64,000 nucleotides of DNA, from contig NZ_RJJE01000004.1 of NCBI RefSeq assembly GCF_003721565.1, positions 1 to 64,000 on the forward strand. The letters are read 5' to 3'. The DNA is from Rufibacter immobilis (GTDB taxonomy: Bacteria > Bacteroidota > Bacteroidia > Cytophagales > Hymenobacteraceae). A model generated the notes under the pieces. It was not told where the DNA came from. It searched no databases and was given only the letters and a program-made list of their open reading frames with translations. A program made the translations under genes and the position numbers. This document shows, piece after piece, positions 41,702 to 49,546 of the stretch; positions within the stretch are counted from its first letter, which is position 1; every line of letters starts with the position of its first letter.

Positions 41702-42559
41702 ATGAAAAATATATTCTTTGGTTTTGTTCTTCTTTTGTCCCTGGCGGCAGTTTCGGCCAGTGCACAAAAAGTAACCCCGCTTTCGGATATAGCCGTGTCT
41801 GATTCCTCTACCACCTATATGGTCTTCAATGGCCCGGTTTCCTTGGTGGATGTGGGAATGGCCGGGAATTACCTGGTGAAGATTGAGGCAAACGCGGTCT
41901 TTGTCCGGGCCAAGAAAAAGAACACCGTGCCTACCCCTATCCTGATTCGTTACGGCTCCGAATACTGGATGGGACGGCTGGTGTACGCCTCTGGTCCGGT
42001 GATGCAGTTGTATGATTTCAAAGACGGTACACCCAGCTTAAATAACGGAACGGGTTCTGCCTACTTGGGAAGCTCACCGGAGAATGGGCTGGCAATGGAT
42101 AAATCAGCGGAAAAGAAAGAAGTGATAGAAAGCAACTTGGTCAAGCTGCGCAAAGCCAAGGAAGAGAACCAATCGGTGGCAGTATTGGAAAATGACCTGG
42201 TGCTGTCGCTGGCCAACATCCGCAACGACAAGGACTTCACGTATTTGCGCTTTAAGGTTATCAATAAAACGAATATCGACTACAACGTGGATTTTATCGA
42301 TTTCCAGCTGGTGGAGAATTCCAAGAAGAAATTCCTGGGTAGGAAAAAAAATGAAGCCAGACGGCCCCTGGCTCCGTCCGGCGGGGAGTCAAACCAGAAT
42401 ATCACCGGGCGGTCCACTGGATACCTTACCTATGCTATCCCACTTTACGCAGCCACAGAAAACGGTTACCTGGAAGTGACGCTGCGGGAACATAACGGGG
42501 CACGGGTGCTGGTACTCCCTATCCCTTCCAAAGTAATAAACAGGGCTTCCACCATTTAA
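41702..42559 (+). CDS. traN: TraN-like (VirB9-type, DUF4138) protein
   Basis: A 285-residue secreted protein with a signal peptide ending 'SASAQ' (about 20-22). The body carries the DUF4138/TraN features: an N-terminal 'TYMVFNGPVSLVDVGMAGN' beta domain, 'LANIRNDKDFTYLRFKVINK' and 'NVDFIDFQLV' in the C-terminal domain. It is the outer-membrane-complex component equivalent to VirB9. Unusually, it precedes traM here, whereas CTn-type loci usually have M before N. Confidence 0.8.
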   Translation: MKNIFFGFVLLLSLAAVSASAQKVTPLSDIAVSDSSTTYMVFNGPVSLVDVGMAGNYLVKIEANAVFVRAKKKNTVPTPILIRYGSEYWMGRLVYASGPVMQLYDFKDGTPSLNNGTGSAYLGSSPENGLAMDKSAEKKEVIESNLVKLRKAKEENQSVAVLENDLVLSLANIRNDKDFTYLRFKVINKTNIDYNVDFIDFQLVENSKKKFLGRKKNEARRPLAPSGGESNQNITGRSTGYLTYAIPLYAATENGYLEVTLREHNGARVLVLPIPSKVINRASTI

Positions 42560-42572
42560 GGATAATGTAAGA

Positions 42573-43916
42573 ATGGAAAAGGTAAACGAGCATAGCCCGG
42601 AAAATGAATTCAGGCAGTCAGCAACTGCCACCGGTACCGTGCCAGTGAAACGCACGCCACTGGAAACCTTGAAAGAGCATTGGTTCAAGTTCCTGCTGGG
42701 CTTGGTGGTGCTGATTTTCGCAGGGCTGTTCCTCTGGCTTAAATCGGCGCAGAACGCGGCTGAGCAAAATACAGTACCGGTGGCGGCGGCCTCCGAGAAC
42801 ATTGAGCAAGCTATCCCGGAGGTGGTAACGGATAACCTGGAAAATAAAACGCCTTCCGCTATTTTAGAGGAACAGCGCAAAGCCGAACAGGAGGCACAGT
42901 ATGCGCAGGCTGCTCCGACGGAAGAAGAGGTAGTCAATGCGTTTGTGGTAGACACGGCCGGTCAGGCGGCACGGATGAGATATAATCTGCAATTGCAACA
43001 GCAGGCAAAGCTGGCCGTCCAGGAGGTCGATACCGTGGAAACCACAGTCCAAGACCAATCCACCGGCCAATACCGCACGCAACAAATCATCGTACCGCGT
43101 AACCCCAATCGCCGGAGCGGGGCCCGCCCAACCGCCAACAACGTTGTGGCACCTGCTTACGATGCGGACGGAACCCCCTTTGAGACAAACCCGGAAGTCT
43201 TGCGGATGCTGGCCGCCTCTTCCCCGCAGACCCGTCAGATATATGAGCAGACGACCGGAAAGCGTTACCGGGAACCTGGTGCAGCCAACGTCGCCAGAGG
43301 GACGCAGGCAGCCATGCCTGGGGCCGACGGCTTCAACACCTATAAAGTGACAAATGCCCGGTTCAGTCCAGGGGATACGAATAACCAACAGGGAAGCCTT
43401 ACCCCTGATGTCTTTTATAAATGCGTGATTTCCGGGGAGCAAAAAGTAAGAACCGGTTCCGTGGTGATTATGCGCCTGCTGGAGGATGCCGTGGTATCTG
43501 GTGTAACCTTCCCGAAGAACATGGTCTTTGCCGGTATCGCCAAGGTTGAATCCAACCGGGTGACGGTACAGATTGAGCGCCTAGGCCCTACCAGGGTGAA
43601 AGCTGATATTTTCGATTTCAATTACATGCCGGGTATCATGATAGACCCGGAAAAGAAAATAGCCAAGGATACGAACCAGGGACTGTACGATGCCCAGCTG
43701 CAGGCAAGCCAGGAGTTGAGCACAGCCATTGACCGTTCGGCCTCGGCGGCCAATTCAGTGGTAGGGGTGGCAGGCCGGGTTGCGGCCAACGTGGTCTCAA
43801 AACCCAGGTCCCGCCAACGGCTGAGGGATGTACTGCTGCCAGACGGGTACCCGATATTGATTACTTCCGCTGCGGCGGGGCAAATGGCTCCCGCTGCCAG
43901 CGCCGGGGCAAATTGA
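42573..43916 (+). CDS. traM: TraM-like (VirB10-type) protein
   Basis: A 447-residue protein with a short cytoplasmic start, one membrane helix (about 36-54 'WFKFLLGLVVLIFAGLFLWL'), a long Gln/Ala/Thr-rich periplasmic linker (60-235) and a C-terminal beta domain ('FYKCVISGEQKVRTGSVVIM', 'KNMVFAGIAKVESNRVTVQI'), which is the VirB10/TraM plan of energy-transducing core proteins. It starts 13 bp after traN-like. Confidence 0.85.
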   Translation: MEKVNEHSPENEFRQSATATGTVPVKRTPLETLKEHWFKFLLGLVVLIFAGLFLWLKSAQNAAEQNTVPVAAASENIEQAIPEVVTDNLENKTPSAILEEQRKAEQEAQYAQAAPTEEEVVNAFVVDTAGQAARMRYNLQLQQQAKLAVQEVDTVETTVQDQSTGQYRTQQIIVPRNPNRRSGARPTANNVVAPAYDADGTPFETNPEVLRMLAASSPQTRQIYEQTTGKRYREPGAANVARGTQAAMPGADGFNTYKVTNARFSPGDTNNQQGSLTPDVFYKCVISGEQKVRTGSVVIMRLLEDAVVSGVTFPKNMVFAGIAKVESNRVTVQIERLGPTRVKADIFDFNYMPGIMIDPEKKIAKDTNQGLYDAQLQASQELSTAIDRSASAANSVVGVAGRVAANVVSKPRSRQRLRDVLLPDGYPILITSAAAGQMAPAASAGAN

Positions 43917-43946
43917 TTTATTGAGTTCAATTTTAAAAGGTGATGT

Positions 43947-44831
43947 ATGAAAAGAGTGGTTATTACGGTATTGGCGGCAGGGCTGCTGATATTCCGTCCC
44001 AGCAATACGGATGCGCAATTTGTGGTAAACGACCCTATCCACATGGGAGTACATATCAGTGACTTTGCCAAACGCTTGGCGCAATGGGCGGAAACGGTGC
44101 AAAATTACCAGGTGATAAAAGATGCGAAAACCATTGCCGGGGTGACCAAGGATATCGCCGGGGAAGTAAAGGATTTAACCTCCGAGGGCTTGGCCTTGCA
44201 GCGGCAGATTCAGGAGGACTTGCGGAAAGTAAACAGCATCGTGGATTTGCGCATCTCTAACCCGGCAGAGTTGTTTGCCCGTGCCTTGGCCATGTCCGGA
44301 GGCAATTCAGGTACACACTACATGCCTCACTTCTCGAAAGCGCAACGGCTGCGGGTAGCTTTGCAGAACAGCAATCCGGAAGAAGACATCAAAACAATCT
44401 TTTCAGTGTTTTCCCGGACTTCGGGGGATTCTGACAACAATGACCGCATGAGCTCGGCTGAGTATGTGGAGCGCCGGGAAGAGTCTGCGGTTTCGGCCTA
44501 CGCCTATGAGGAAATGAACCAGAAAAAGAAAATTCAGACCGCCCTTAATTATTACAAGATTGCCGATGAAATGACCGAGCAAAGCATTGAGATGAACGCC
44601 ACCCTGAAGAACCCTGGTCGGTATTCCATGACCGAGGGAGAGCGCATGGCCATGATTAACTCCTCTAATGAAAATATGGTTCGGGCCATGCAACTGAGAC
44701 AGGAGGCAGATAGGCTGATTGCGGAAAGTTCGCAGAAAGGGCCCGCGCATATTGCCGCTGAAATGGTCTATACCGACTTGATTGCGCAAAAGCAGTTGAT
44801 TGATTTGGAAAGAAGAACTAAGAGTTATTAA
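43947..44831 (+). CDS. VirB5-like secreted T4SS protein
   Basis: A 294-residue protein with a signal peptide ending 'TDAQF' (about 23) and an otherwise helical body ('DFAKRLAQWAETVQNYQVIK', 'AYEEMNQKKKIQTALNYYKI'), the P-type transfer VirB5/TrbJ plan of pilus-tip or adhesion components. Sequence identity of this group is too low to name by eye with certainty. It follows the VirB10-like gene by 30 bp and precedes traO-like by 3 bp. Confidence 0.6.
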   Translation: MKRVVITVLAAGLLIFRPSNTDAQFVVNDPIHMGVHISDFAKRLAQWAETVQNYQVIKDAKTIAGVTKDIAGEVKDLTSEGLALQRQIQEDLRKVNSIVDLRISNPAELFARALAMSGGNSGTHYMPHFSKAQRLRVALQNSNPEEDIKTIFSVFSRTSGDSDNNDRMSSAEYVERREESAVSAYAYEEMNQKKKIQTALNYYKIADEMTEQSIEMNATLKNPGRYSMTEGERMAMINSSNENMVRAMQLRQEADRLIAESSQKGPAHIAAEMVYTDLIAQKQLIDLERRTKSY

Positions 44832-44834
44832 AAG

Positions 44835-45371
44835 ATGAAAAAGGCGCTGCTCTCCCTGCTGTTATTTATCGGCCTCGGCACATTGTCCCCTGCATTGGCA
44901 CAACGGCACGTCAAACATATTTCTGCCTGGGGGGTGCATTATGGCCGCACCGAAATGGGAGAGTTTTACGAAGGCAGCTATACAAACTACCTGACCAATA
45001 AATTGAGCGTGCGGGTCAGCGGTTTACGGGAGTTCGGCGACCTGGAGGTAGGGGAATACTCTGCCTTCAGTGGCCGGGGTTTCTTGGCACCGCAGTTATT
45101 CCAGATTGGTGAATTCGCCTATTTCCACCTGCTCCTGGGAGGTGCCGCATCCTACGAAAGGACGGGGGAAGATTCCGACGGGGAAGGGAATAATTTGGAC
45201 AGACGTGAACGTTTTACCTACGGGCCTCAAGCTGGCGCCGAAGTGGACTTCTTCTTTGGCAATCGAATTTCGTTGGTTGCAACCGGAATAAAGGGGAAGA
45301 TGTTTAACAAGACCCATTTGGACGAGTGGCCAGGCTTTATCAGTCTTGGCCTTAGATACCACTTCAGATAA
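44835..45371 (+). CDS. traO: TraO-like outer-membrane beta-barrel protein
   Basis: A 178-residue protein with a signal peptide ending 'SPALAQ' (about 17-22) and eight-odd amphipathic beta strands ending in the C-terminal 'FISLGLRYHFR', typical of outer-membrane barrels. Its layout ('HVKHISAWGVHYGRTEMG', 'FLAPQLFQIGEFAYFHLLLG', 'YGPQAGAEVDFFFGNRI') fits conjugal transfer TraO. It is the last tra gene: a strong terminator follows 12 bp after the stop. Confidence 0.75.
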   Translation: MKKALLSLLLFIGLGTLSPALAQRHVKHISAWGVHYGRTEMGEFYEGSYTNYLTNKLSVRVSGLREFGDLEVGEYSAFSGRGFLAPQLFQIGEFAYFHLLLGGAASYERTGEDSDGEGNNLDRRERFTYGPQAGAEVDFFFGNRISLVATGIKGKMFNKTHLDEWPGFISLGLRYHFR

Positions 45372-45383
45372 TTTCCTATATCT

Positions 45384-45417
45384 AAAAAGTCCCTGCCAAT
45401 GGTAGGGACTTTTTTTA
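45384..45417 (+). terminator. Rho-independent terminator of the tra operon
   Basis: AAAAAGTCCCT (45384-45394) pairs with AGGGACTTTTT (45404-45414), loop GCCAATGGT, followed by T to 45417. It closes the 35.4-45.4 kb operon. Confidence 0.88.
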
Positions 45418-45587
45418 GGTGCTTATCATAAGGTGTATATTATTTAAATCAAAAATGTACCGTATCATATACGTTGTTCGTATAACTAGAAGCAGTAACT
45501 ACAATCAAAAGCTGCAAACAAATGGAGTGAGTTTGTAGAAGTAGCATACTGCTATCTTAAACCAATGTCTTTAAATGTTTGCCACGT

Positions 45588-45809
45588 ATGAAAATATCGG
45601 ATGAGCCGGTTAAGTTATTTTTAGAATTGCAAAAAAAACTCCCTGCAATATTATCCTCTTTCGGGATAAAGCAAGTGTATGTGTATAAAGGAATAGGAAT
45701 GCCGCGCCCTACCTGGGAGGTGAAGAAGAGAAACCAAACCTTCACCATTTCAGAAATGCAGGACATCTGTGACTTGATTAATACTGGTAAAACCAAGGGA
45801 GCAAAATAA
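45588..45809 (+). CDS. Unknown 73-residue protein
   Basis: Not recognised. The N-terminal half is an amphipathic helix ('VKLFLELQKKLPAILSSFGI'); the rest is mixed. No signal peptide. The ATG at 45588 is preferred to a TTG three codons upstream. It is separated from the tra operon by a terminator and lies 48 bp before the next gene. Confidence 0.5.
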   Translation: MKISDEPVKLFLELQKKLPAILSSFGIKQVYVYKGIGMPRPTWEVKKRNQTFTISEMQDICDLINTGKTKGAK

Positions 45810-45857
45810 AAGTACAATCGTGGAAGTCAAAAATTGATTTTATAATTTCAAAAATGT

Positions 45858-46229
45858 ATGGTTATGGGTAGTATGTTTCTGCAGATAGATACCCCTAACA
45901 TGATGTTCAGGGATTTATTGGAGCCTATAGCTGGTCCACTGACAATACTAGTAGTGGTGGGGGTAGCTGTCTATGCGTTCATAAGGAGAAGGAGCTATAA
46001 CCGAAAACTTTATAACGCCATTACCCGGCCTACGGTGGTATACCAGCAAGGTGCGGTCCCTGCCCCAACTGTTCCTGTAGATGGTTCGCCTGCTTTATCT
46101 ACTGAAGAATTTTCTAGGCTACCCTGGAAGGAAAGAGAAGCCCTATACAGAAATAGAATCATAGAGCTAAGGGATACTAACCGGAGGCTGAGGGCCAAAA
46201 TGAAAGAGGCAGGATTACCGACGGATTAA
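45858..46229 (+). CDS. Unknown single-pass membrane protein
   Basis: A 123-residue protein with one membrane helix (about 25-43, 'IAGPLTILVVVGVAVYAFIR'), a basic stop-transfer 'RRRSYNRK', a Pro/Val-rich linker and a C-terminal coiled segment ('YRNRIIELRDTNRRLRAKMK'). Not recognised. TTACAATTGCAA lies immediately after its stop, before the next ATG. Confidence 0.55.
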   Translation: MVMGSMFLQIDTPNMMFRDLLEPIAGPLTILVVVGVAVYAFIRRRSYNRKLYNAITRPTVVYQQGAVPAPTVPVDGSPALSTEEFSRLPWKEREALYRNRIIELRDTNRRLRAKMKEAGLPTD

Positions 46230-46243
46230 TTTACAATTGCAAA

Positions 46244-46555
46244 ATGAAACCTTTGGATATTGAGGGGCTGGCAAGGCAGTCTGATTTCGATTACAGTTTC
46301 AACGGAGATATACTAACCATCCGGGACCTGGATAAAGGCAATAAATCGGTAACCAATAACATTGATAATATCCTAGCCTATATCAACCAATTCATCCCCG
46401 TATCTGATTACCTGGTTATGTATTTGGATTCCTCTGGAATTTGGGATGGCGTGGCCGTTCAGGAAATTTCGGGTAATTTCTCCTGCCGGTTCTTCCCCTT
46501 GAATGAAAAGGATTATGATAAAGCAGTAGCTAAAATGCACTTTTTGCAATTGTAA
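46244..46555 (+). CDS. Unknown 103-residue soluble protein
   Basis: Not recognised. A small mixed alpha/beta protein ('FDYSFNGDILTIRDLDKGNK', 'VMYLDSSGIWDGVAVQEISG') without signal or membrane segment. Its ATG directly follows a TTACAATTGCAAA palindrome-like site, and its stop codon lies in a second such site (46541-46555). Confidence 0.55.
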   Translation: MKPLDIEGLARQSDFDYSFNGDILTIRDLDKGNKSVTNNIDNILAYINQFIPVSDYLVMYLDSSGIWDGVAVQEISGNFSCRFFPLNEKDYDKAVAKMHFLQL

Positions 46556-46559
46556 GGCC

Positions 46560-46808
46560 ATGACCTTGTATCAGTTTAATTCTTTAGACCAAAACGACAA
46601 GGCCAACACAGTTTGGGAATCAGGGAAATTTATTAAAACTGTAGTCCATTGCGGAGTTTACAAAGCTCTCTATGCCATGGGTGATTTCTTTGCAGAAATA
46701 CACTTTTCCCCGGAAGACGGCATCAAGGATGTGCAGGGGTTCAAAAGCAAAACCCGTTTATTACCTTATAAAAATATAGGATTGTCCCTGTTGACTGTTT
46801 TAAACTAG
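46560..46808 (+). CDS. Unknown 82-residue soluble protein
   Basis: Not recognised. Begins 'MTLYQFNSLDQNDKANTVWE' and is rich in beta strand ('FIKTVVHCGVYKALYAMGDF', 'FFAEIHFSPEDGIKDVQGF'). It starts 4 bp after the previous stop, so the pair is co-translated. Small proteins of this look are common on Bacteroidota plasmids. Confidence 0.55.
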   Translation: MTLYQFNSLDQNDKANTVWESGKFIKTVVHCGVYKALYAMGDFFAEIHFSPEDGIKDVQGFKSKTRLLPYKNIGLSLLTVLN

Positions 46809-47156
46809 TTTAGCCTAAAATCAACCGGCCCTCCTAGAAAAGAAAGAAAGCACATAATCATTAGGATGGTAGGAGAAACAGAATACCTGAAATTGGCTCA
46901 ACCACAACCGACTTATTTTAAAGCACATAGTATCAACTTAAATCAAGAATCATTTGTATTTATTATTTCGGATTACATTTCCAAGTCGTTGCAAGCATTC
47001 CTCTTAAAGTTTTAACCGATTTATATAACTCTTATCAAAAATTATATAACATCATTATACAAAACTGTTTATACTTTTGCAAGATTGGAACTAGTATGTC
47101 GGCAACTCTCTTTGATTGTTACCGTTTGATACTTAGACAAATAGATAGCATCTTAA
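46809..47156. other. Gap between plasmid backbone and copper island
   Basis: About 350 bp without a gene. TATACTTTTG (47070-47079), 78 bp before the next ATG, is a loose -7 box. No repeat ends or insertion-sequence termini could be found to mark an island boundary. Confidence 0.3.
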
Positions 47157-47552
47157 ATGAAGGCACTGCAAAAATTTATTCAACTTAGCTTAATAGCAGC
47201 CATTTTACTGGCTTCTTTTGGCTTCCGTGTGAATATTTCGCATTGCTCTGGCAAAGAAGATAGCTCTATCAGTCTTTTTTCATCCCACACCTGTTGCTGT
47301 GGGAAAGCCGCAAAAACCCCAAAGAAGTCCTGTAATGACATGTCTTGTGTCATGCAAAGGGGAGTAGCCACGCAGACAAATTTCAACTCCGCGACCCAGC
47401 AGGTAGCAAAGATTGTGAAAGAACCGGTACTGTCCCCAAACTTTACCGAAACAATCCGTCCTGCCATTCTTGAAGCTGAACCTCACTTTACATTGCCACC
47501 TCCGTTCTCCGGCAGGTTCATCGGCATTTTAAATCAGACGTTTATTATTTGA
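47157..47552 (+). CDS. HYC_CC_PP-type small secreted protein
   Basis: A 131-residue protein with a signal segment (about 7-24), then 'ISHCSGK' and 'SHTCCCGKAA', a further Cys pair 'CNDMSC', and the C-terminal 'LPPPFSGRF'. The HxC, CC and PP blocks give the family its name (HYC_CC_PP); here HYC reads SHC. Family members sit with copper and metal efflux genes in Bacteroidota; function unknown, metal binding likely. It opens the copper island. Confidence 0.7.
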   Translation: MKALQKFIQLSLIAAILLASFGFRVNISHCSGKEDSSISLFSSHTCCCGKAAKTPKKSCNDMSCVMQRGVATQTNFNSATQQVAKIVKEPVLSPNFTETIRPAILEAEPHFTLPPPFSGRFIGILNQTFII

Positions 47553-47790
47553 GTACCCAATCTTTAGAAGTGGCCAACTACCCTTCCTTCGGCCTTCTTC
47601 TATCCTGTAAATTCATAACAGCTTTGTGCAACTAGGCTATTGGTCCAAAAGACTAATATGACTGCTTGCATTTCAACCTTGCTTTAGCCTCATGCTTTAG
47701 GCAAATCCGCATTCGCTGATTCCTGAATTTATAGCCTCTACTTACCCATTTCCCTTTACAGTTAAACTGTCACTCGGAGCATCTGAGATG

Positions 47791-47815
47791 GCCAATCCTT
47801 CATTGATTGGCTTTT
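47791..47815 (+). terminator. Likely terminator after the HYC_CC_PP gene
   Basis: GCCAATC (47791-47797), 7-nt loop, GATTGGC (47805-47811), TTTT. It lies in the 324-bp gap 47553-47876, in which I see no other feature. Confidence 0.5.
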
Positions 47816-47876
47816 GGGTGCTTATGTGTCTGGAAGACTGATTGTATGTATTTCAAATTTATAACCCTACCTAATT

Positions 47877-48155
47877 ATGAAATCTTTAAAAGTAACAATG
47901 GTTGCGGTCTGCCTCGGCTTGACTTTATTCTCAGCCTGTAACAGCTCTGGAACAGAACAAAAAGCAACAGAAGGAACAACTTCTGAGGCCCAGGTAGCCG
48001 GAGTAACCTACACTTGCCCCATGCACCCAGAGGTGGTGAGTGACGTGAAGGGCAAATGCCCTAAGTGTGGCATGTTCCTAGAGGAAGTTAAACCAGGCGA
48101 AAAACTGGATTCTGCCGCCGCAGCCCAACAGCACCACGAAGGAGAGCAGCACTAG
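47877..48155 (+). CDS. HMBD lipoprotein (heavy-metal-binding domain)
   Basis: A 92-residue lipoprotein (lipobox Cys about 21 in 'LTLFSACNSSG') containing one heavy-metal-binding domain 'YTCPMHPEVVSDVKGKCPKC' (about 45-64, then GM) and a His-rich tail 'QQHHEGEQH'. The YTCPMHPxxxxxxxGxCPxCGM motif binds soft metals in the periplasm and is also found in the two adaptor proteins downstream. It likely hands copper or silver to the efflux complex. Confidence 0.85.
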   Translation: MKSLKVTMVAVCLGLTLFSACNSSGTEQKATEGTTSEAQVAGVTYTCPMHPEVVSDVKGKCPKCGMFLEEVKPGEKLDSAAAAQQHHEGEQH

Positions 48156-48197
48156 TCTCTGCTTAATATCTTACAGTCAAGACCAATTGCTACCGTC

Positions 48198-48233
48198 GTT
48201 TTGGGGTTGTTTTAAGTAAAGCAGCCCCAAAAC
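48198..48233. other. Hairpin before the cusA gene
   Basis: GTTTTGGGGTTG (48198-48209) pairs with CAGCCCCAAAAC (48222-48233) with one G-T pair. No T run follows, so it is more likely a leader or attenuator structure than a terminator. Confidence 0.4.
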
Positions 48234-48268
48234 ACTAAGCCATCAATGCCATATATCTTACCCCTTTT

Positions 48269-49546
48269 ATGATTGGCAAATTAATTTCTTTTTCGCTCCG
48301 TAACCGGATGATTGTCTTGCTCATAGCCGCAGGCATGTTTGGTTGGGGGCTTTATTCCGTCACCACCAGCAAGGTGGACGCTATCCCTGATTTGTCAGAG
48401 AACCAGGTGATTGTATTCACAGAATGGATGGGTCGCAGCCCTCAGATTATTGAGGACCAGGTGACCTATCCCTTGGTGACCAACCTGCAGGGCATGCCGC
48501 AGGTGAAATATGTGCGCGGCGTCTCCATGTTTGGGATGAGTTTCATCTACATCATCTTTGATGACAAAACTGACATCTACTGGGCGCGGGAACGGGTGCT
48601 GGAACGCCTGAACTATGCCAACCGCCTTTTGCCCGAAGGGGCCATTCCCACCTTGGGTCCAGACGGCACCGGCGTGGGCCATATCCTTTGGTACACCCTA
48701 GATGCCCAAGGCATGGACCTGGGAGAGCAAAGGGCGGTCCAGGATTGGTACGTGAAGTTCGCCTTACAGAATGTGCCGGGCGTGAGTGAAATCGCCTCTT
48801 TCGGGGGCTTCCAAAAACAGTACCAAATTACCGTTGACCCTAACAAACTCACTTATTACAACCTGTCGGTGCCGCAGGTGATGGCCGCCGTGAGGGCCAA
48901 CAACAATGAGAGCGGGGGGCGTAAATTTGAGATGAGCGATATAGGCTACATCATCAAAACCACGGGCTATCTGCAGTCCCTTGAAGAAATTGAAAGCATT
49001 CCCATCACTACCCAAAACACTATTCCGGTAAGTGTACGGGACATAGCCACCGTGCAGATGACAGGCGAAAGCCGTCTGGGCATATTTGATTTAAATGGCG
49101 AAGGAGAGGCCGTGGGCGGTATTGTGGTCATGCGCTACGGTGAGAACGCGGAGGAAGTCATCAGAAACGTCAAAGCCAAAATGGAGGAAGTTTCCACAGG
49201 GCTTCCCAAGGGTGTGAAGTTTAACATTGTCTATGACCGGAGTGGGCTGATAAATGAATCAGTGGACTCCATTAAAACTACATTAATAGAAGAAATGCTG
49301 GTGGCCTCGGCCATTGTGTTCCTCTTCCTCTTCCACTGGCGCAGCGCGCTCATCATTATCATTCAGCTGCCGCTTGCCATAGCCATAGGATTCATCTTGT
49401 TGAACCTCTTTGGAATTACCTCCAATATCATGTCTCTTACCGGTATTGCCCTGTCTATCGGGGTGATTGTGGACGATGCCATTGTGATGGTGGAGAATGC
49501 TTACCGACATCTGGCAGATGCCCAACAAATTGAGGAAAATGAATAA
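48269..49546 (+). CDS. cusA: CusA-type RND pump, N-terminal part (split by frameshift)
   Basis: 425 codons covering TM1 to TM4 of a heavy-metal RND pump. It starts 'MIGKLISFSLRNRMIVLLIA', carries 'DLSENQVIVFTEWMGRSPQI' and the TM4 relay 'GIALSIGVIVDDAIVMVENA', the Cu/Ag (HME4, CusA) type rather than the Zn/Co type. The frame ends at TAA 49544-49546, and the rest of the pump continues one frame over from 49539. Deleting one A from AAAA (49536-49539) would fuse the halves to a normal pump of about 1055 residues. Either a recent mutation or sequence error, or two co-translated halves. Confidence 0.85.
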   Translation: MIGKLISFSLRNRMIVLLIAAGMFGWGLYSVTTSKVDAIPDLSENQVIVFTEWMGRSPQIIEDQVTYPLVTNLQGMPQVKYVRGVSMFGMSFIYIIFDDKTDIYWARERVLERLNYANRLLPEGAIPTLGPDGTGVGHILWYTLDAQGMDLGEQRAVQDWYVKFALQNVPGVSEIASFGGFQKQYQITVDPNKLTYYNLSVPQVMAAVRANNNESGGRKFEMSDIGYIIKTTGYLQSLEEIESIPITTQNTIPVSVRDIATVQMTGESRLGIFDLNGEGEAVGGIVVMRYGENAEEVIRNVKAKMEEVSTGLPKGVKFNIVYDRSGLINESVDSIKTTLIEEMLVASAIVFLFLFHWRSALIIIIQLPLAIAIGFILLNLFGITSNIMSLTGIALSIGVIVDDAIVMVENAYRHLADAQQIEENE

